A stretch of 51,103 nucleotides of DNA from Colwellia sp. (lineage in GTDB: Bacteria > Pseudomonadota > Gammaproteobacteria > Enterobacterales > Alteromonadaceae): assembly GCA_026196955.1 (NCBI GenBank), contig JAPHTO010000025.1, positions 1 to 51,103 of the forward strand, written 5' to 3'. The position numbers and the translations under genes were made by a program. Numbering within the stretch: position 1 is the stretch's first letter; every line of letters starts with the position of its first letter. Shown here in pieces: positions 41,222 to 51,103 of this stretch. The notes under the pieces were generated by a model. It did no database searches, was not told the origin of the DNA, and saw nothing but the letters and a program-made list of their open reading frames with translations.

Positions 41222-42550
41222 TCACAAAAAACGCTTCAAAATACGATCTATTTGGGCGAACCGTATCTTTTTAAGGAGTTTTTTAGGCTTTTCAGGGTAG
41301 TCGCTGACACTGTCAAGTTCATCATAGTGATTAATTTGTTGCGTATGTTGCATAATAGCAGTCAACTCAGGAGACACTTTAGCCATTAAGGACTTCGAAG
41401 GATCATCAAGCAATAGGCCATTTTCTAAGTCAAGCGACCACGCACGTGGATTTAAATTACTACCTGTTAAAAAGTGGTAACGTTCGTCACTAATAATCCC
41501 TTTAAGATGAAAACTATTATCATCATGCTGCCACAAATATATGTTTAACAAGCCTTTATCAATGAAGTGCTGATAACGTTTTACAAAGCGCTTCAACAGC
41601 ATTTCATAAATATAGGGCACTATACCGATAGTGCTAAAAGAATCTTCGTCGGCAATATAAAAATCATTAGCGGTTTTGTCACCGACCACTAAAGTGATTT
41701 CAACTCCCCGTTTAAGGGCGCTAATCACATCCTTTGCCAAAACGGGCGGTAAATTAAAATAAGGGGTAAAAATTAATAACTGTTGTTGAGTATTCTTAAT
41801 GGTTTGTCTGATAGCACGGTTAAGCTGATTTTTTCTGCGTCCATAACCAATAAAAGGGGTGATAGTTATTGGCTGTTCAACAACAGCTGAGCATTTTTTG
41901 CTATCTAACTCTGTTACTTGATAGGCCACTTTTTTGAGCTTGCTTTTTAGGGCAATAATATTACGTTTTTGCTGACTTTGGCTGGGTAAATCATTTTTAT
42001 TAAGCAAAGGAGCAAACGTCGAATCAATAAAAGCCTTATGTAAATACTGACAAAAGCTAGTTGCTATTGAAGCGTTATTGACTTGATAATACCTATCTAG
42101 ACGATAACGTGAGCCTTGTTGCATATAAATATCATTAATACTCGCGCCGGTATAAAACAACGCATCATCAAATACCATGCCTTTTAAATGCAAAACACCA
42201 AAAAGCTCTTTACGTTTAACGGCAACACCATAAATACCAATTTGCTCTGTATATTGCTCGGCAAGCGCTAAATAGAGCGCACGGTTTCCTAAACTTTCTT
42301 TTTCACCAATTAATCCCCGCTGTCCTCGGTGATAATCGACAAAAACATTAATGTCTAAAGCAGGCGTTTTTGCTTTTGCTTGATATAAGGCATGCAGTAT
42401 TTCTCGACCTGCTTCATCGTCTTGTAGATAAAGTGCGGCTATGTAAATACGCTGTGTTGCACTAGCAATTAATGACAATAATTGCTGTTTGTATTGTTTT
42501 GGAGAAAAGAAAACTTCAATGTCAGTGTCACTAACGACGATTTTATTCAT
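41222..42550 (-). CDS. pssA: CDP-diacylglycerol-serine O-phosphatidyltransferase (phospholipase D family)
   Basis: The 442-residue protein has two phospholipase D HKD motifs: His121/Lys123/Asp128 (HLKGMVFDD) and His348/Lys350/Asp355 (FHLKGIISDERYHFLTGSNLNPRAW). The order and length match E. coli PssA. It makes phosphatidylserine from CDP-diacylglycerol and serine at the membrane surface, the first step towards phosphatidylethanolamine. It is transcribed alone on the minus strand, convergent with the Omp85-like gene. It is a housekeeping lipid gene and marks conserved chromosome. Confidence 0.9.
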   Translation of the reverse strand: MNKIVVSDTDIEVFFSPKQYKQQLLSLIASATQRIYIAALYLQDDEAGREILHALYQAKAKTPALDINVFVDYHRGQRGLIGEKESLGNRALYLALAEQYTEQIGIYGVAVKRKELFGVLHLKGMVFDDALFYTGASINDIYMQQGSRYRLDRYYQVNNASIATSFCQYLHKAFIDSTFAPLLNKNDLPSQSQQKRNIIALKSKLKKVAYQVTELDSKKCSAVVEQPITITPFIGYGRRKNQLNRAIRQTIKNTQQQLLIFTPYFNLPPVLAKDVISALKRGVEITLVVGDKTANDFYIADEDSFSTIGIVPYIYEMLLKRFVKRYQHFIDKGLLNIYLWQHDDNSFHLKGIISDERYHFLTGSNLNPRAWSLDLENGLLLDDPSKSLMAKVSPELTAIMQHTQQINHYDELDSVSDYPEKPKKLLKKIRFAQIDRILKRFL

Positions 42551-42641
42551 TTATTATTTTTACGAACATGTGATGATAAGGCTGAGTATAGCAAGTTTAT
42601 CATACCGATACAGCAGCCTTTTAATTTCCTACATTGATAAA

Positions 42642-44747
<2,106 letters not shown>

Positions 44748-44894
44748 TTAATTTACCCATCTTTATTCAATAAGGCAAGTTAATTTTGACACCTGTCAGA
44801 TTGATTAGTATTTTCATATCAAATTGATATTTCTGCTCTGCCAATAATAGTAGTAGAATCCCAGATAATTGGGATAAAGAATTCAATAGTACCT

Positions 44895-45392
44895 ATGAGT
44901 CAAAAGAGTATTAACAAAGCAGCACTAATCGCCTTGATCATTAATGAACTCAAGCAAGAGTTAAGTCATGCTATTAGTGCCGCTAATGAAGCACATGCTG
45001 CTGCGGTAGATGATCAAAGTGTTGCCGAAACGCAATACGATACACTCGCAATTGAAGCCAGTTACCTAGCAGAGGGGCAATCTAGGCGAGTACAAGAGTT
45101 GCAAAGTGCAATGCAAGCTTACCAAGCATTGCCGTTATTAAGTTTTGATGAAACTAAATCAATAAGACAATCCGCTTTAGTGCAGCTTGAAGGTGATAGC
45201 AAAGCGCAACACTGGTTTTTTATTGGCCCCGCGGCGGGTGGTTTTCGTTGCCAATTAAATAAACAAAATATAACCGTTATAACTGAGCAATCCCCTATGG
45301 GCTTAGCCATGATAGGGAAATACCAAGAAGATGACATTGTGGTTAAACTTGGTAACGGCCAGTTAAGTGATTATATTGCCATAGTGCAATAA
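44895..45392 (+). CDS. Gre-like transcription elongation factor domain protein
   Basis: The 165-residue protein has an N-terminal helical hairpin (about 8-75), rich in Ala, Glu and Gln. The C-terminal domain resembles the FKBP-like part of GreA/GreB: ITVITEQSPMGLAMIGKYQEDDIVVKLGNGQLSDYIAIV at about 127-165. The acidic residues at the coiled-coil tip that drive RNA cleavage in GreA/GreB are not clear here. It may therefore be a paralogue that binds RNA polymerase without cleavage, like the Rnk/Gfh group. It is transcribed alone, divergent from fadH. Confidence 0.78.
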   Translation: MSQKSINKAALIALIINELKQELSHAISAANEAHAAAVDDQSVAETQYDTLAIEASYLAEGQSRRVQELQSAMQAYQALPLLSFDETKSIRQSALVQLEGDSKAQHWFFIGPAAGGFRCQLNKQNITVITEQSPMGLAMIGKYQEDDIVVKLGNGQLSDYIAIVQ

Positions 45393-45417
45393 AGGATTTT
45401 TGACCGCCTTTTGTTTG

Positions 45418-45930
45418 TCAAAACAATGAAGAGCTATTGACTAGTTGCCGGTTTAAATAGTCCAATTGTGTGTTAATTCTTAAGGCTTTAGGCCTAACTT
45501 TTTGTACTTCTTTCACTATTTTTTTTACTGGCCAACCTAGCTCTAGTAGTAATAGCGCAATAACAGTGCCTGTTCTTCCTGTACCGCCTTTACAATGTAC
45601 TGCGACTACACTTTTATTTTTCAATGCATGTAAGATAACTGATTTATGCTTTGCCCATTGAGACTCAAATGCTGTGCTGGGCGCTTCATCATCAATTATT
45701 GGCAACTGCAGCCAATCTATTTGATGTTGGTAACAGATATCGGCCAAAGACAAGGCATTATTCGCAGCCATTTCTTCATCGAACATTAAGGTTAACAACA
45801 TGGATGTGCCATGTTGTTTTAATTGCTTTATTGATGCTTCAAGGCTGACTGATTTAGTGCCTGGGCAAGGGGTAAATATCAGCTTTGCGCCATTTGGCAA
45901 AGCCAATATCTCAACAGGGTGCTTATTCAC
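45418..45930 (-). CDS. Dual-specificity/tyrosine protein phosphatase (CDKN3-like)
   Basis: The 170-residue protein has the PTP signature HCKGGTGRTG, with nucleophile Cys113 and Arg119 in VVAVHCKGGTGRTGTVIALLLLE. The general acid is probably Asp80 or Asp81 (PIIDDEAPS). The size and layout match small bacterial CDKN3-like phosphatases. Possible substrates are phosphotyrosine proteins or small phospho-compounds; nothing in the neighbourhood indicates which. It lies after the Gre-like gene, convergent with it, with a 25-bp gap. Confidence 0.87.
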   Translation of the reverse strand: MNKHPVEILALPNGAKLIFTPCPGTKSVSLEASIKQLKQHGTSMLLTLMFDEEMAANNALSLADICYQHQIDWLQLPIIDDEAPSTAFESQWAKHKSVILHALKNKSVVAVHCKGGTGRTGTVIALLLLELGWPVKKIVKEVQKVRPKALRINTQLDYLNRQLVNSSSLF

Positions 45931-45988
45931 TGAACAATTTATCTCTTTGCAAAGGTTTAAATCAATTTTGCTATCAATACACTAACAG

Positions 45989-47710
45989 CTATAACTGAAC
46001 TCTAACGGTTTGCACAGCATTAGCCGCAATAGTAACGTCAGTGTATTGGCTACCAATTTGCAATGAATAAGTGATAGGCTGTTTAGTGGTATTAAGCAAC
46101 TGAACACTGAGCAGCTCATTATCATTTATCGCGGCACTTGCGTGCAATGCATCTTTGTCTAAGCCATCTAACTGTTGGTTAACCTGAAGTGCCATATCAC
46201 CGGGTCTGATGGTTTGACTAAATTGCGATAACACATAATAAATTGGCGTGTAATACACCTCGCCCGTTTCAGTATCAATCATAATTGGCGCACCACAAAA
46301 GTTGCCAACGTGATTAGGGCCGCCATTTTTATCGAGCACTATATTCCAATCAATCCATCCCTCAAGCCAGTGATTAAGGCTAACAATAATATTGCGAGCA
46401 TAACGGTGAACTGGCGTATATATTGGGTGATTTTCAGGCTTTGGTGCCCATGTCGCCGTATAGGCCCAATCAGTGGCATTGTTATTCCACCAAAACTCAT
46501 CGTTATTAAACCAGTTGGACTCTTTAAAACGCACAGGATCTAGTATCCCTTCGGGTGCATCTTTGCCTAAATCATCAATAGTGCCTTCGGTATGAATAAT
46601 TGAAAAATCAGGGAATTTTTCATGAACGCGATCAAACACTTCTTCATTTACTTGATCTGTACTTTCATACCAATGCACCGCAGTACCATATACATAGGGA
46701 GCAGTTTCTTTGTCTGCAAGTATTTCGTCGGTCCAGTGCTCCATTTCATCACGGTTTTGATCATAAATAAGTAACTTCACGTCTTCATGAGCGCTTGCTT
46801 TTAATTTAGGTCCTAAGTGCTCTTTAATAAAAGTACTTTGCGTTTTAGGAGTAAAATGCATGCTTTCCCACTGACCACTGTTACCGTGAGGCTCATTAAC
46901 AGGGGTAAGCGCCCAGATATCAATGCCTTGTTGTTTGTAAGCATCAAGATATTTAATTAGATAGTCAGCATAAGTAGACACATACTGTGGCTTTAATTGT
47001 CCACCCGTTCCTTGATGGTTATTTTCAGCTGTCGGTTTAATATAGTAATCTTCAATATCTTTCATCCAAGGCGGTGCTGTCCAAGCCGAAGCGACAATAT
47101 TTAAATCCTTATCCACTTGCTTGTTTTTAATAGCATAAGCTTCTTTAATCATGGGTAATAAATCAAAGTGTTCATCTTTAATGCCTGCATGTTCAGCGGC
47201 ACTAAAACCATCGCTATCGACATCAATATTAAACGACGTTAACTTAGCATCATCTTCAAGCGCTGCGTATGAGTACCTACCGTTAACGGCAAAATCGGTC
47301 GCACCAATATGCGTACGAGCTAACGAAAAGTTTGCCCCCTGCTCACCATAAATATTCGCCATCACTTCGGCTCTTTTATCCTTGTCTAAATGCGCTAATA
47401 CAAACGCTGAAGACTCAGTGAAAGAGGTGCCAATACCGACAATCTTTTGCTTTACTAAATCAGGTCTGACTTCGATAACCTTGCCAGTGGCTATGCCTTG
47501 TTTAAAGGTTAAGTTCTGCTGTGGCGCTATTTTGTCGCCCGCTTCACTAGTGAGTAAGATTTCTTTCGTCGTTGAAAGGTTATAATTAGTATTGACAGGT
47601 TTTTTACTCACTTGTAATCCTTGATTTTGTTGCCCACAACTAATCAATATCATAGAAAACAAGGCTGTGAGGCTGATAACCTTTATTCGTCTTACGTTCT
47701 TATTTGTCAT
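45989..47710 (-). CDS. Glycoside hydrolase family 30 lipoprotein
   Basis: The 573-residue protein has a lipoprotein signal (LISC, Cys25), so it is anchored in a membrane, probably outer. The GH30 catalytic barrel is clear: GIGTSFTESSAFVL, WTAPPWMKD, acid/base Glu273 in LTPVNEPHG and nucleophile Glu375 in HTEGTIDD, then a C-terminal beta domain. GH30 enzymes include beta-glucosylceramidases, beta-1,6-glucanases and xylanases; the subfamily is not certain. It is followed on the same strand by no other gene. The CBM9-like gene is 61 bp upstream, so the two form a small carbohydrate unit. Confidence 0.93.
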   Translation of the reverse strand: MTNKNVRRIKVISLTALFSMILISCGQQNQGLQVSKKPVNTNYNLSTTKEILLTSEAGDKIAPQQNLTFKQGIATGKVIEVRPDLVKQKIVGIGTSFTESSAFVLAHLDKDKRAEVMANIYGEQGANFSLARTHIGATDFAVNGRYSYAALEDDAKLTSFNIDVDSDGFSAAEHAGIKDEHFDLLPMIKEAYAIKNKQVDKDLNIVASAWTAPPWMKDIEDYYIKPTAENNHQGTGGQLKPQYVSTYADYLIKYLDAYKQQGIDIWALTPVNEPHGNSGQWESMHFTPKTQSTFIKEHLGPKLKASAHEDVKLLIYDQNRDEMEHWTDEILADKETAPYVYGTAVHWYESTDQVNEEVFDRVHEKFPDFSIIHTEGTIDDLGKDAPEGILDPVRFKESNWFNNDEFWWNNNATDWAYTATWAPKPENHPIYTPVHRYARNIIVSLNHWLEGWIDWNIVLDKNGGPNHVGNFCGAPIMIDTETGEVYYTPIYYVLSQFSQTIRPGDMALQVNQQLDGLDKDALHASAAINDNELLSVQLLNTTKQPITYSLQIGSQYTDVTIAANAVQTVRVQL

Positions 47711-47771
47711 TTTTCAGTGCTCATGTTTTAAAAGTTTAAGCGGGTTAGTAAAGAAGAAAGACTGTTTTAAA

Positions 47772-48542
47772 TCACTGTGACAAGATTAACTTGCCAAACA
47801 AACCAGCATCCTTCCAACCACGATCAGGCTCTCCTCCTGGCGCAGACTCTGAGCCGATGAAGTTTTCTCTCAAATCACTGCCATCATTATCACAATAGGC
47901 CACCATCAAGCCCATGACTTTGCCGGCTGTCAGTACGATGGGTTGGTTATCTGTTGCGCCGTCTTTGTATTCATCAGTATAAATATCAATACTTAATTCC
48001 CAGATCAGCTTCTCACCTTGTTGCTGCCAGCGGCTTTCAACATGGTGCGTATATGATTGAGCCTGTTTATCTGTGCCTATGTCAATCGCTTGATTATCTA
48101 ACGAAAAGTGATAAGCAAAGGCGTTATGGTTGAACTGGTGCTCACCGCCAGAAAAATCTTCATCTAAAAAGATTTCCAAACAATCATCATCCCAGTACTG
48201 CTTTAATGGGTCTCGATGAGAATCAATTAAAATGTCATCGACAATTTCCGCCAATAAATATAATTTTGATGGCGTCCAAACAATTTTGTATCGACCTTGA
48301 AAATCTTCTTTGGAATACTCAGGGCCTAACCAGCGTTGATCAAGTGGTTGCCATTTTGCCAATTGCCAAACACTTTCATTGGCAACGCCATCGACTTTTG
48401 GCGCATGCTTAGCGAAAGGCGCAAAGTAATTGCTTCGACCTTGATAGTGATTATTATCGGCCGCGTAAGCAGGGAACATAATCAAGGTTATTAACACAAT
48501 GACGATCATTAGACCAAAATCAATAAACTTATTGTTTGCCAT
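47772..48542 (-). CDS. Secreted CBM9-like (carbohydrate-binding family 9) protein
   Basis: The start at ATG 48542 (MANNKFIDF) gives a 256-residue precursor with a good signal peptide (LMIVIVLITLIMFPAYAAD). A longer frame would add a poor leader. The mature part is a single sugar-binding module of CBM9 type: APKVDGVANESVWQLAKWQPL, YKIVWTPSKLYLLAEIVDD, DDDCLEIFLDED, and a final SESAPGGEPDRGWKDAGLFGKLIL. Such stand-alone domains are common in marine gammaproteobacteria. It directly precedes the GH30 gene. Together they probably act on the same polysaccharide. Confidence 0.87.
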   Translation of the reverse strand: MANNKFIDFGLMIVIVLITLIMFPAYAADNNHYQGRSNYFAPFAKHAPKVDGVANESVWQLAKWQPLDQRWLGPEYSKEDFQGRYKIVWTPSKLYLLAEIVDDILIDSHRDPLKQYWDDDCLEIFLDEDFSGGEHQFNHNAFAYHFSLDNQAIDIGTDKQAQSYTHHVESRWQQQGEKLIWELSIDIYTDEYKDGATDNQPIVLTAGKVMGLMVAYCDNDGSDLRENFIGSESAPGGEPDRGWKDAGLFGKLILSQ

Positions 48543-48698
48543 TTTGCACTCTCTTAATGAAAAATCTTCCGCTGTATGTCGCCAATTACATACCAATTGA
48601 TTCATCATCTAATTAGAATTTACTTATGACAAGCGTGTTACGCTAGAGTGGATTTTTGGTGCGGCAAGACGGACAAAACATGAAGACTTAGAGAGGTG

Positions 48699-48722
48699 AG
48701 GTAATAAGCGTTGTTATTACCT
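48699..48722 (-). terminator. Hairpin at the 3' end of the LytTR gene
   Basis: AGGTAATAA (48699-48707) and TTATTACCT (48714-48722) form a perfect 9-bp stem with a 6-nt loop immediately after the response regulator stop codon at 48723. It is not followed by a long T-run; it may be a termination or processing point. Confidence 0.55.
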
Positions 48723-49544
48723 TTACATTTCAGTTAAAAAGCTTTTGATTACCTCGCGGTAATTTCGGCTCACTTTAACTTGATCATATTCCCCTAATTT
48801 AAGGAAAAATTCACCTTTAGTATGAGGGATAACTTTCTGAATATAATTAAGGTTTACTATGGTTGAGCGATGCACTCGTTTAAACATTTCAGGATCTAAG
48901 TCCTCTAACAAATTTTTCAATGTACAACGCTTAATATGAGTTACGCCCTGAGCATGTAGGCAAACATAATCTCCTGCGGCATCAACCCATTCGATATCTG
49001 TTTGCTTTAATAGTGTTATATCATCCCTATCTTTAATCACTATTTTACGTTCAACCTTACCCGCATCAGGCTTAGCTGTGCTAGTACTTTGGGCAATAGC
49101 AGGATTAGTATTTTCTCTTTCATTAATGGTATCTATGGCGCTAATGATGCGAGATTTATTGAAGGTTTCTTCGTCAGATTCAAAACGTACCAAAGCACGT
49201 TGAACTGCCCGCTGAATACGCTCCTCATCAATAGGCTTAAGAATATAATCAACCGCATGGACATCAAAGGCATCTAAAGCATATTGTTCAAATGCTGTGG
49301 TAAACACCACCATAGGCACAATATCAGATTGCAATTTTTTAATAACACCAAAACCGTCTATTCCCGGCATTTGTATGTCTAAAAAAATTAAATCAGGTGC
49401 TAGGTCCATAGTCGCTTGAATAGCTTCTCGGCCGTTTTTACATTCTGCAATGATTTCTATGTCAGGTGTTTTAGCTAACTTAGCACGTAAAAAATTAAGC
49501 GCTAACGGTTCATCATCAACAATAATTGTTCTTAACTTCGCCAT
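48723..49544 (-). CDS. LytTR-type response regulator
   Basis: The 273-residue protein has a receiver domain (1-120) with Asp10/Asp11, phospho-acceptor Asp56 (LIFLDIQMPGIDG), Thr84 and Lys104 (LKPID). A C-terminal LytTR DNA-binding domain follows (about 168-270): IEWVDAAGDYVCLHAQG, LKNLLEDLDPEMFKRVHRSTIVNL. It begins 4 bp after the kinase stop, so the pair is co-expressed. LytTR systems often control surface sugars, biofilm or metabolite uptake. Targets are unknown; the GH30/CBM9 unit just downstream is a candidate. Confidence 0.94.
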   Translation of the reverse strand: MAKLRTIIVDDEPLALNFLRAKLAKTPDIEIIAECKNGREAIQATMDLAPDLIFLDIQMPGIDGFGVIKKLQSDIVPMVVFTTAFEQYALDAFDVHAVDYILKPIDEERIQRAVQRALVRFESDEETFNKSRIISAIDTINERENTNPAIAQSTSTAKPDAGKVERKIVIKDRDDITLLKQTDIEWVDAAGDYVCLHAQGVTHIKRCTLKNLLEDLDPEMFKRVHRSTIVNLNYIQKVIPHTKGEFFLKLGEYDQVKVSRNYREVIKSFLTEM

Positions 49545-49548
49545 AAAC

Positions 49549-50727
49549 TTAACTCACCATTTTTGAGTTTTGCACTTGCTTGCCGATATTGGTTTCATCA
49601 ATGCTTTCGATAGGAAGCTTAATTAAAGTCTTTAAACCGCCTGATGGAATAATACTGATATTAAAGACATAATCATTTGAATACAACACTTTAAGTCTTT
49701 CATCTATATTTCGCAAACCAACTCCTCGGCTTGTTTTTCCTTTTATTTTATTTCTATCAACGCTTGTCCCTGCGCCTGTATCACTTAACTCTAACACTAA
49801 CCTATCTTCAACTACATCGGCGATAAGACTTATGGTGCCGCCTTCTTCGTTTTGGGCAATAACATGTTTCATTGAATTTTCAATAATAGGCTGAAGTAGC
49901 AAACTTGGAATTAGCGCTGACTTTGCTGATTCAGAAATTTGAAAATCTAATTTTAGCCGATCACCAAAACGGGTTTTTTCTATTTCTAAATATAAGTTAA
50001 GTGCCTTAATTTCAAATGCTAATGCTATTTTAGTATCGGGATTATTATCCAAAGAATAACGTAAGAACTTACTTAACTGTACTGTCATCTGTTGAGCTTT
50101 TTCTGCGCACTCAGCTTCAATCAAAGAGTTAATGGCATTGAGGGTATTACACAGAAAGTGAGGATTAAGTTGATAACGTAGCATTTTAATTTTCGCATCT
50201 CTTGCTACTGATTGGGCACTGAGCCTTTTTAATAACTCTGACTTTGCTTCCGCTTCTTTTTTGAGCATAATTTTATGCTCAAACTGCAACAGTTGATAGT
50301 AACGTATGCCATGAAAAAAGCCTGTCCAGCAAAAATAAATAAAGATACTACTAAAAAACCAGCCGCCAAATTCGCTCCAATGACCCTCAGTGCCTACTAG
50401 TTTGATGTATAGCTCTATTCTGATAGCCGTCCAAAGAAATGAAATGGATAATACCGAGGCAATGCTTATTAATACTCGCTTAAAAATAGGAGTATGCCAG
50501 CAACGCATAGAAATCCAATAAAGGGGTAGCGAAAAAATAATGCCTATAACAGATTGCCAAAAGGTGTGACTAAGGTGTGCAACATCTATTTGAACATACC
50601 AAAGCGTTAACGAAATTAAGCTAATGAATGAAACAAAAGACCAAAAACAGGCCTGCAAAACCCAAAATAGGTTAACTGGATTTTTTAATATTGCATTTAA
50701 TTTTCGTTGTAAAAAGTTTTCCGGCAT
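49549..50727 (-). CDS. Sensor histidine kinase of the LytS/YehU type
   Basis: The 392-residue protein has about four transmembrane helices in the first 145 residues. A short coiled coil (about 150-180) follows, then the His_kinase domain with phospho-acceptor His190 (LRYQLNPHFLCNTLNAINSLI). The ATPase domain carries PSLLLQPIIENSMKHVI, LSDTGAGTS and SRGVGLRNIDERLKVLY. No periplasmic sensor domain is obvious, so the signal is probably sensed in the membrane. It is the first gene of the two-gene LytTR pair. Confidence 0.93.
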   Translation of the reverse strand: MPENFLQRKLNAILKNPVNLFWVLQACFWSFVSFISLISLTLWYVQIDVAHLSHTFWQSVIGIIFSLPLYWISMRCWHTPIFKRVLISIASVLSISFLWTAIRIELYIKLVGTEGHWSEFGGWFFSSIFIYFCWTGFFHGIRYYQLLQFEHKIMLKKEAEAKSELLKRLSAQSVARDAKIKMLRYQLNPHFLCNTLNAINSLIEAECAEKAQQMTVQLSKFLRYSLDNNPDTKIALAFEIKALNLYLEIEKTRFGDRLKLDFQISESAKSALIPSLLLQPIIENSMKHVIAQNEEGGTISLIADVVEDRLVLELSDTGAGTSVDRNKIKGKTSRGVGLRNIDERLKVLYSNDYVFNISIIPSGGLKTLIKLPIESIDETNIGKQVQNSKMVS

Positions 50728-50813
50728 AGCACCTCCAGCCTCTAACTAGTCATACTACCCCTTCACAAACAAATGGTCGAATAAAAACATCCCATCCATC
50801 GCTTATACAGACC

Positions 50814-50837
50814 GCTTCACCTCAAATAAGGTGAAGC
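50814..50837. repeat. Perfect 9-bp inverted repeat
   Basis: GCTTCACCT (50814-50822) and AGGTGAAGC (50829-50837) flank CAAATA. It lies 87 bp upstream of the kinase gene and before the structured element. It may be a terminator of a gene to the right on the minus strand or an operator; there is no T-run on either side. Confidence 0.4.
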
Positions 50838-50910
50838 ATGCTAATAATTAAAATTAACAAAGCAAAATATTTAAAGGCTAGGCAACAATATTATGCTTAT
50901 TAATACTAGG

Positions 50911-51060
50911 GGCTGTTGATCTTTCGAGATTGTTTTTGCAGCGTTTTGTTGGGTATTTATACAAGGCAGAGTCTTTGTAATGTGGTTGTTCCACATAAAA
51001 AGGCGATAACGCCGTAAAAATGACCAACAAACGCTGTCCGAAGGATTCGGCTAAAAACGT
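50911..51060. repeat. Multi-hairpin structured element at the right edge
   Basis: A long-range stem joins CAGCGTTTTGTTGG (50939-50952) and CCAACAAACGCTG (51024-51036), 13 bp with one bulge. Inside lie three hairpins: TACAAGG/CTTTGTA (50960-50979), ATGTGG/CCACAT (50980-50996) and GGCG/CGCC (51002-51013). Outside lie ATCT-TTCG-AGAT (50919-50930), GTTTTT/AAAAAC (50932-50937 with 51053-51058) and CCGAA/TTCGG (51038-51050). No coding frame is seen. The cloverleaf-like layout suggests a mobile palindromic repeat or structured RNA. I recall similar sequences from Colwellia-like genomes, but cannot check. Confidence 0.6.
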
Positions 51061-51103
51061 TTTACTCTTTGTTGAGTAGTATTTGCTTAGAGTGACTAGG
51101 CTA

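Noticed and set aside
44776-44800. TGACA-CC-TGTCA upstream of fadH as another MarR operator
   Set aside because: The spacer between TGACA and TGTCA is 2 bp instead of 6 bp and the flanking bases differ, so it does not fit the palindrome family.
50881-51103. Insertion-sequence end at the right edge
   Set aside because: No transposase frame or target duplication is visible inside the window; the multi-hairpin structure fits better as a structured repeat, though the sequence beyond the edge could change this.

Overview
The window looks like chromosomal DNA of an AT-rich marine gammaproteobacterium, most likely order Alteromonadales and perhaps Colwelliaceae. This is inferred from base composition, the style of the TonB-dependent receptors, a DUF3083-type protein, pssA and fadH. 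No 16S, tRNA or other decisive marker is present. I see no phage, integron, CRISPR array or complete insertion sequence.

Left part (about 0-18 kb) is a dense catabolic supercluster for an aromatic or quinone-like compound. At the left edge, on the minus strand, is the N-terminus of a citrate synthase with a helix-turn-helix. A plus-strand operon (567-5807) carries a CMD-family protein, an ornithine cyclodeaminase-family protein, a bicupin ring-cleavage dioxygenase, a flavin reductase, hpaH and hpaI. A two-gene unit follows: a four-helix membrane protein and an ABM-domain protein. Two minus-strand operons come next. Operon A (12377 to 7653) has a TAXI-like protein without signal peptide, two different 3-hydroxyanthranilate-dioxygenase-like cupins, a type I extradiol dioxygenase, a FAH-family protein and a DUF2269 membrane protein. 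Operon B (17678 to 12545) has an MhpA-like FAD hydroxylase, a ferredoxin reductase, a dienelactone hydrolase, a flavodoxin and a 4,5-dihydroxyphthalate-decarboxylase-like protein. Hydroxylation, ring cleavage, decarboxylation, hydrolysis, hydration and aldol cleavage are all represented. The HpaH and HpaI steps predict pyruvate plus a semialdehyde as end products. The true substrate cannot be read from the sequence.

Middle part (18-36 kb) holds accessory functions: cytochrome c', cytochrome b561, a MarR regulator, a DUF1772 membrane protein, an MFS exporter, an IclR regulator, two TonB-dependent receptors, two SDRs, a [2Fe-2S] ferredoxin, a second MarR regulator, a rubredoxin-reductase-like flavoprotein, an FMN-binding PNPOx-like protein and an aldehyde dehydrogenase. 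Two palindrome families link these operons. TTGACAG-N4-CTGTCAA occurs at 5946, 29745, 32693 and 35394 and is best explained as the operator of the MarR protein at 30062. TTATCA-N5-TGATAA/T occurs at 12464, 17700, 20067, 35364 and 37143, including directly in front of operons A and B.

Right part (36-51 kb) is mostly ordinary chromosome: DUF3083 protein, acyl-CoA thioesterase, secreted amidohydrolase, Omp85-like outer-membrane protein, pssA, fadH, a Gre-like factor, a small protein phosphatase, a GH30 lipoprotein, a CBM9-like secreted protein and a LytS/LytTR-type two-component pair. The window ends in a roughly 150-nt element made of several nested hairpins, which looks like a structured repeat.
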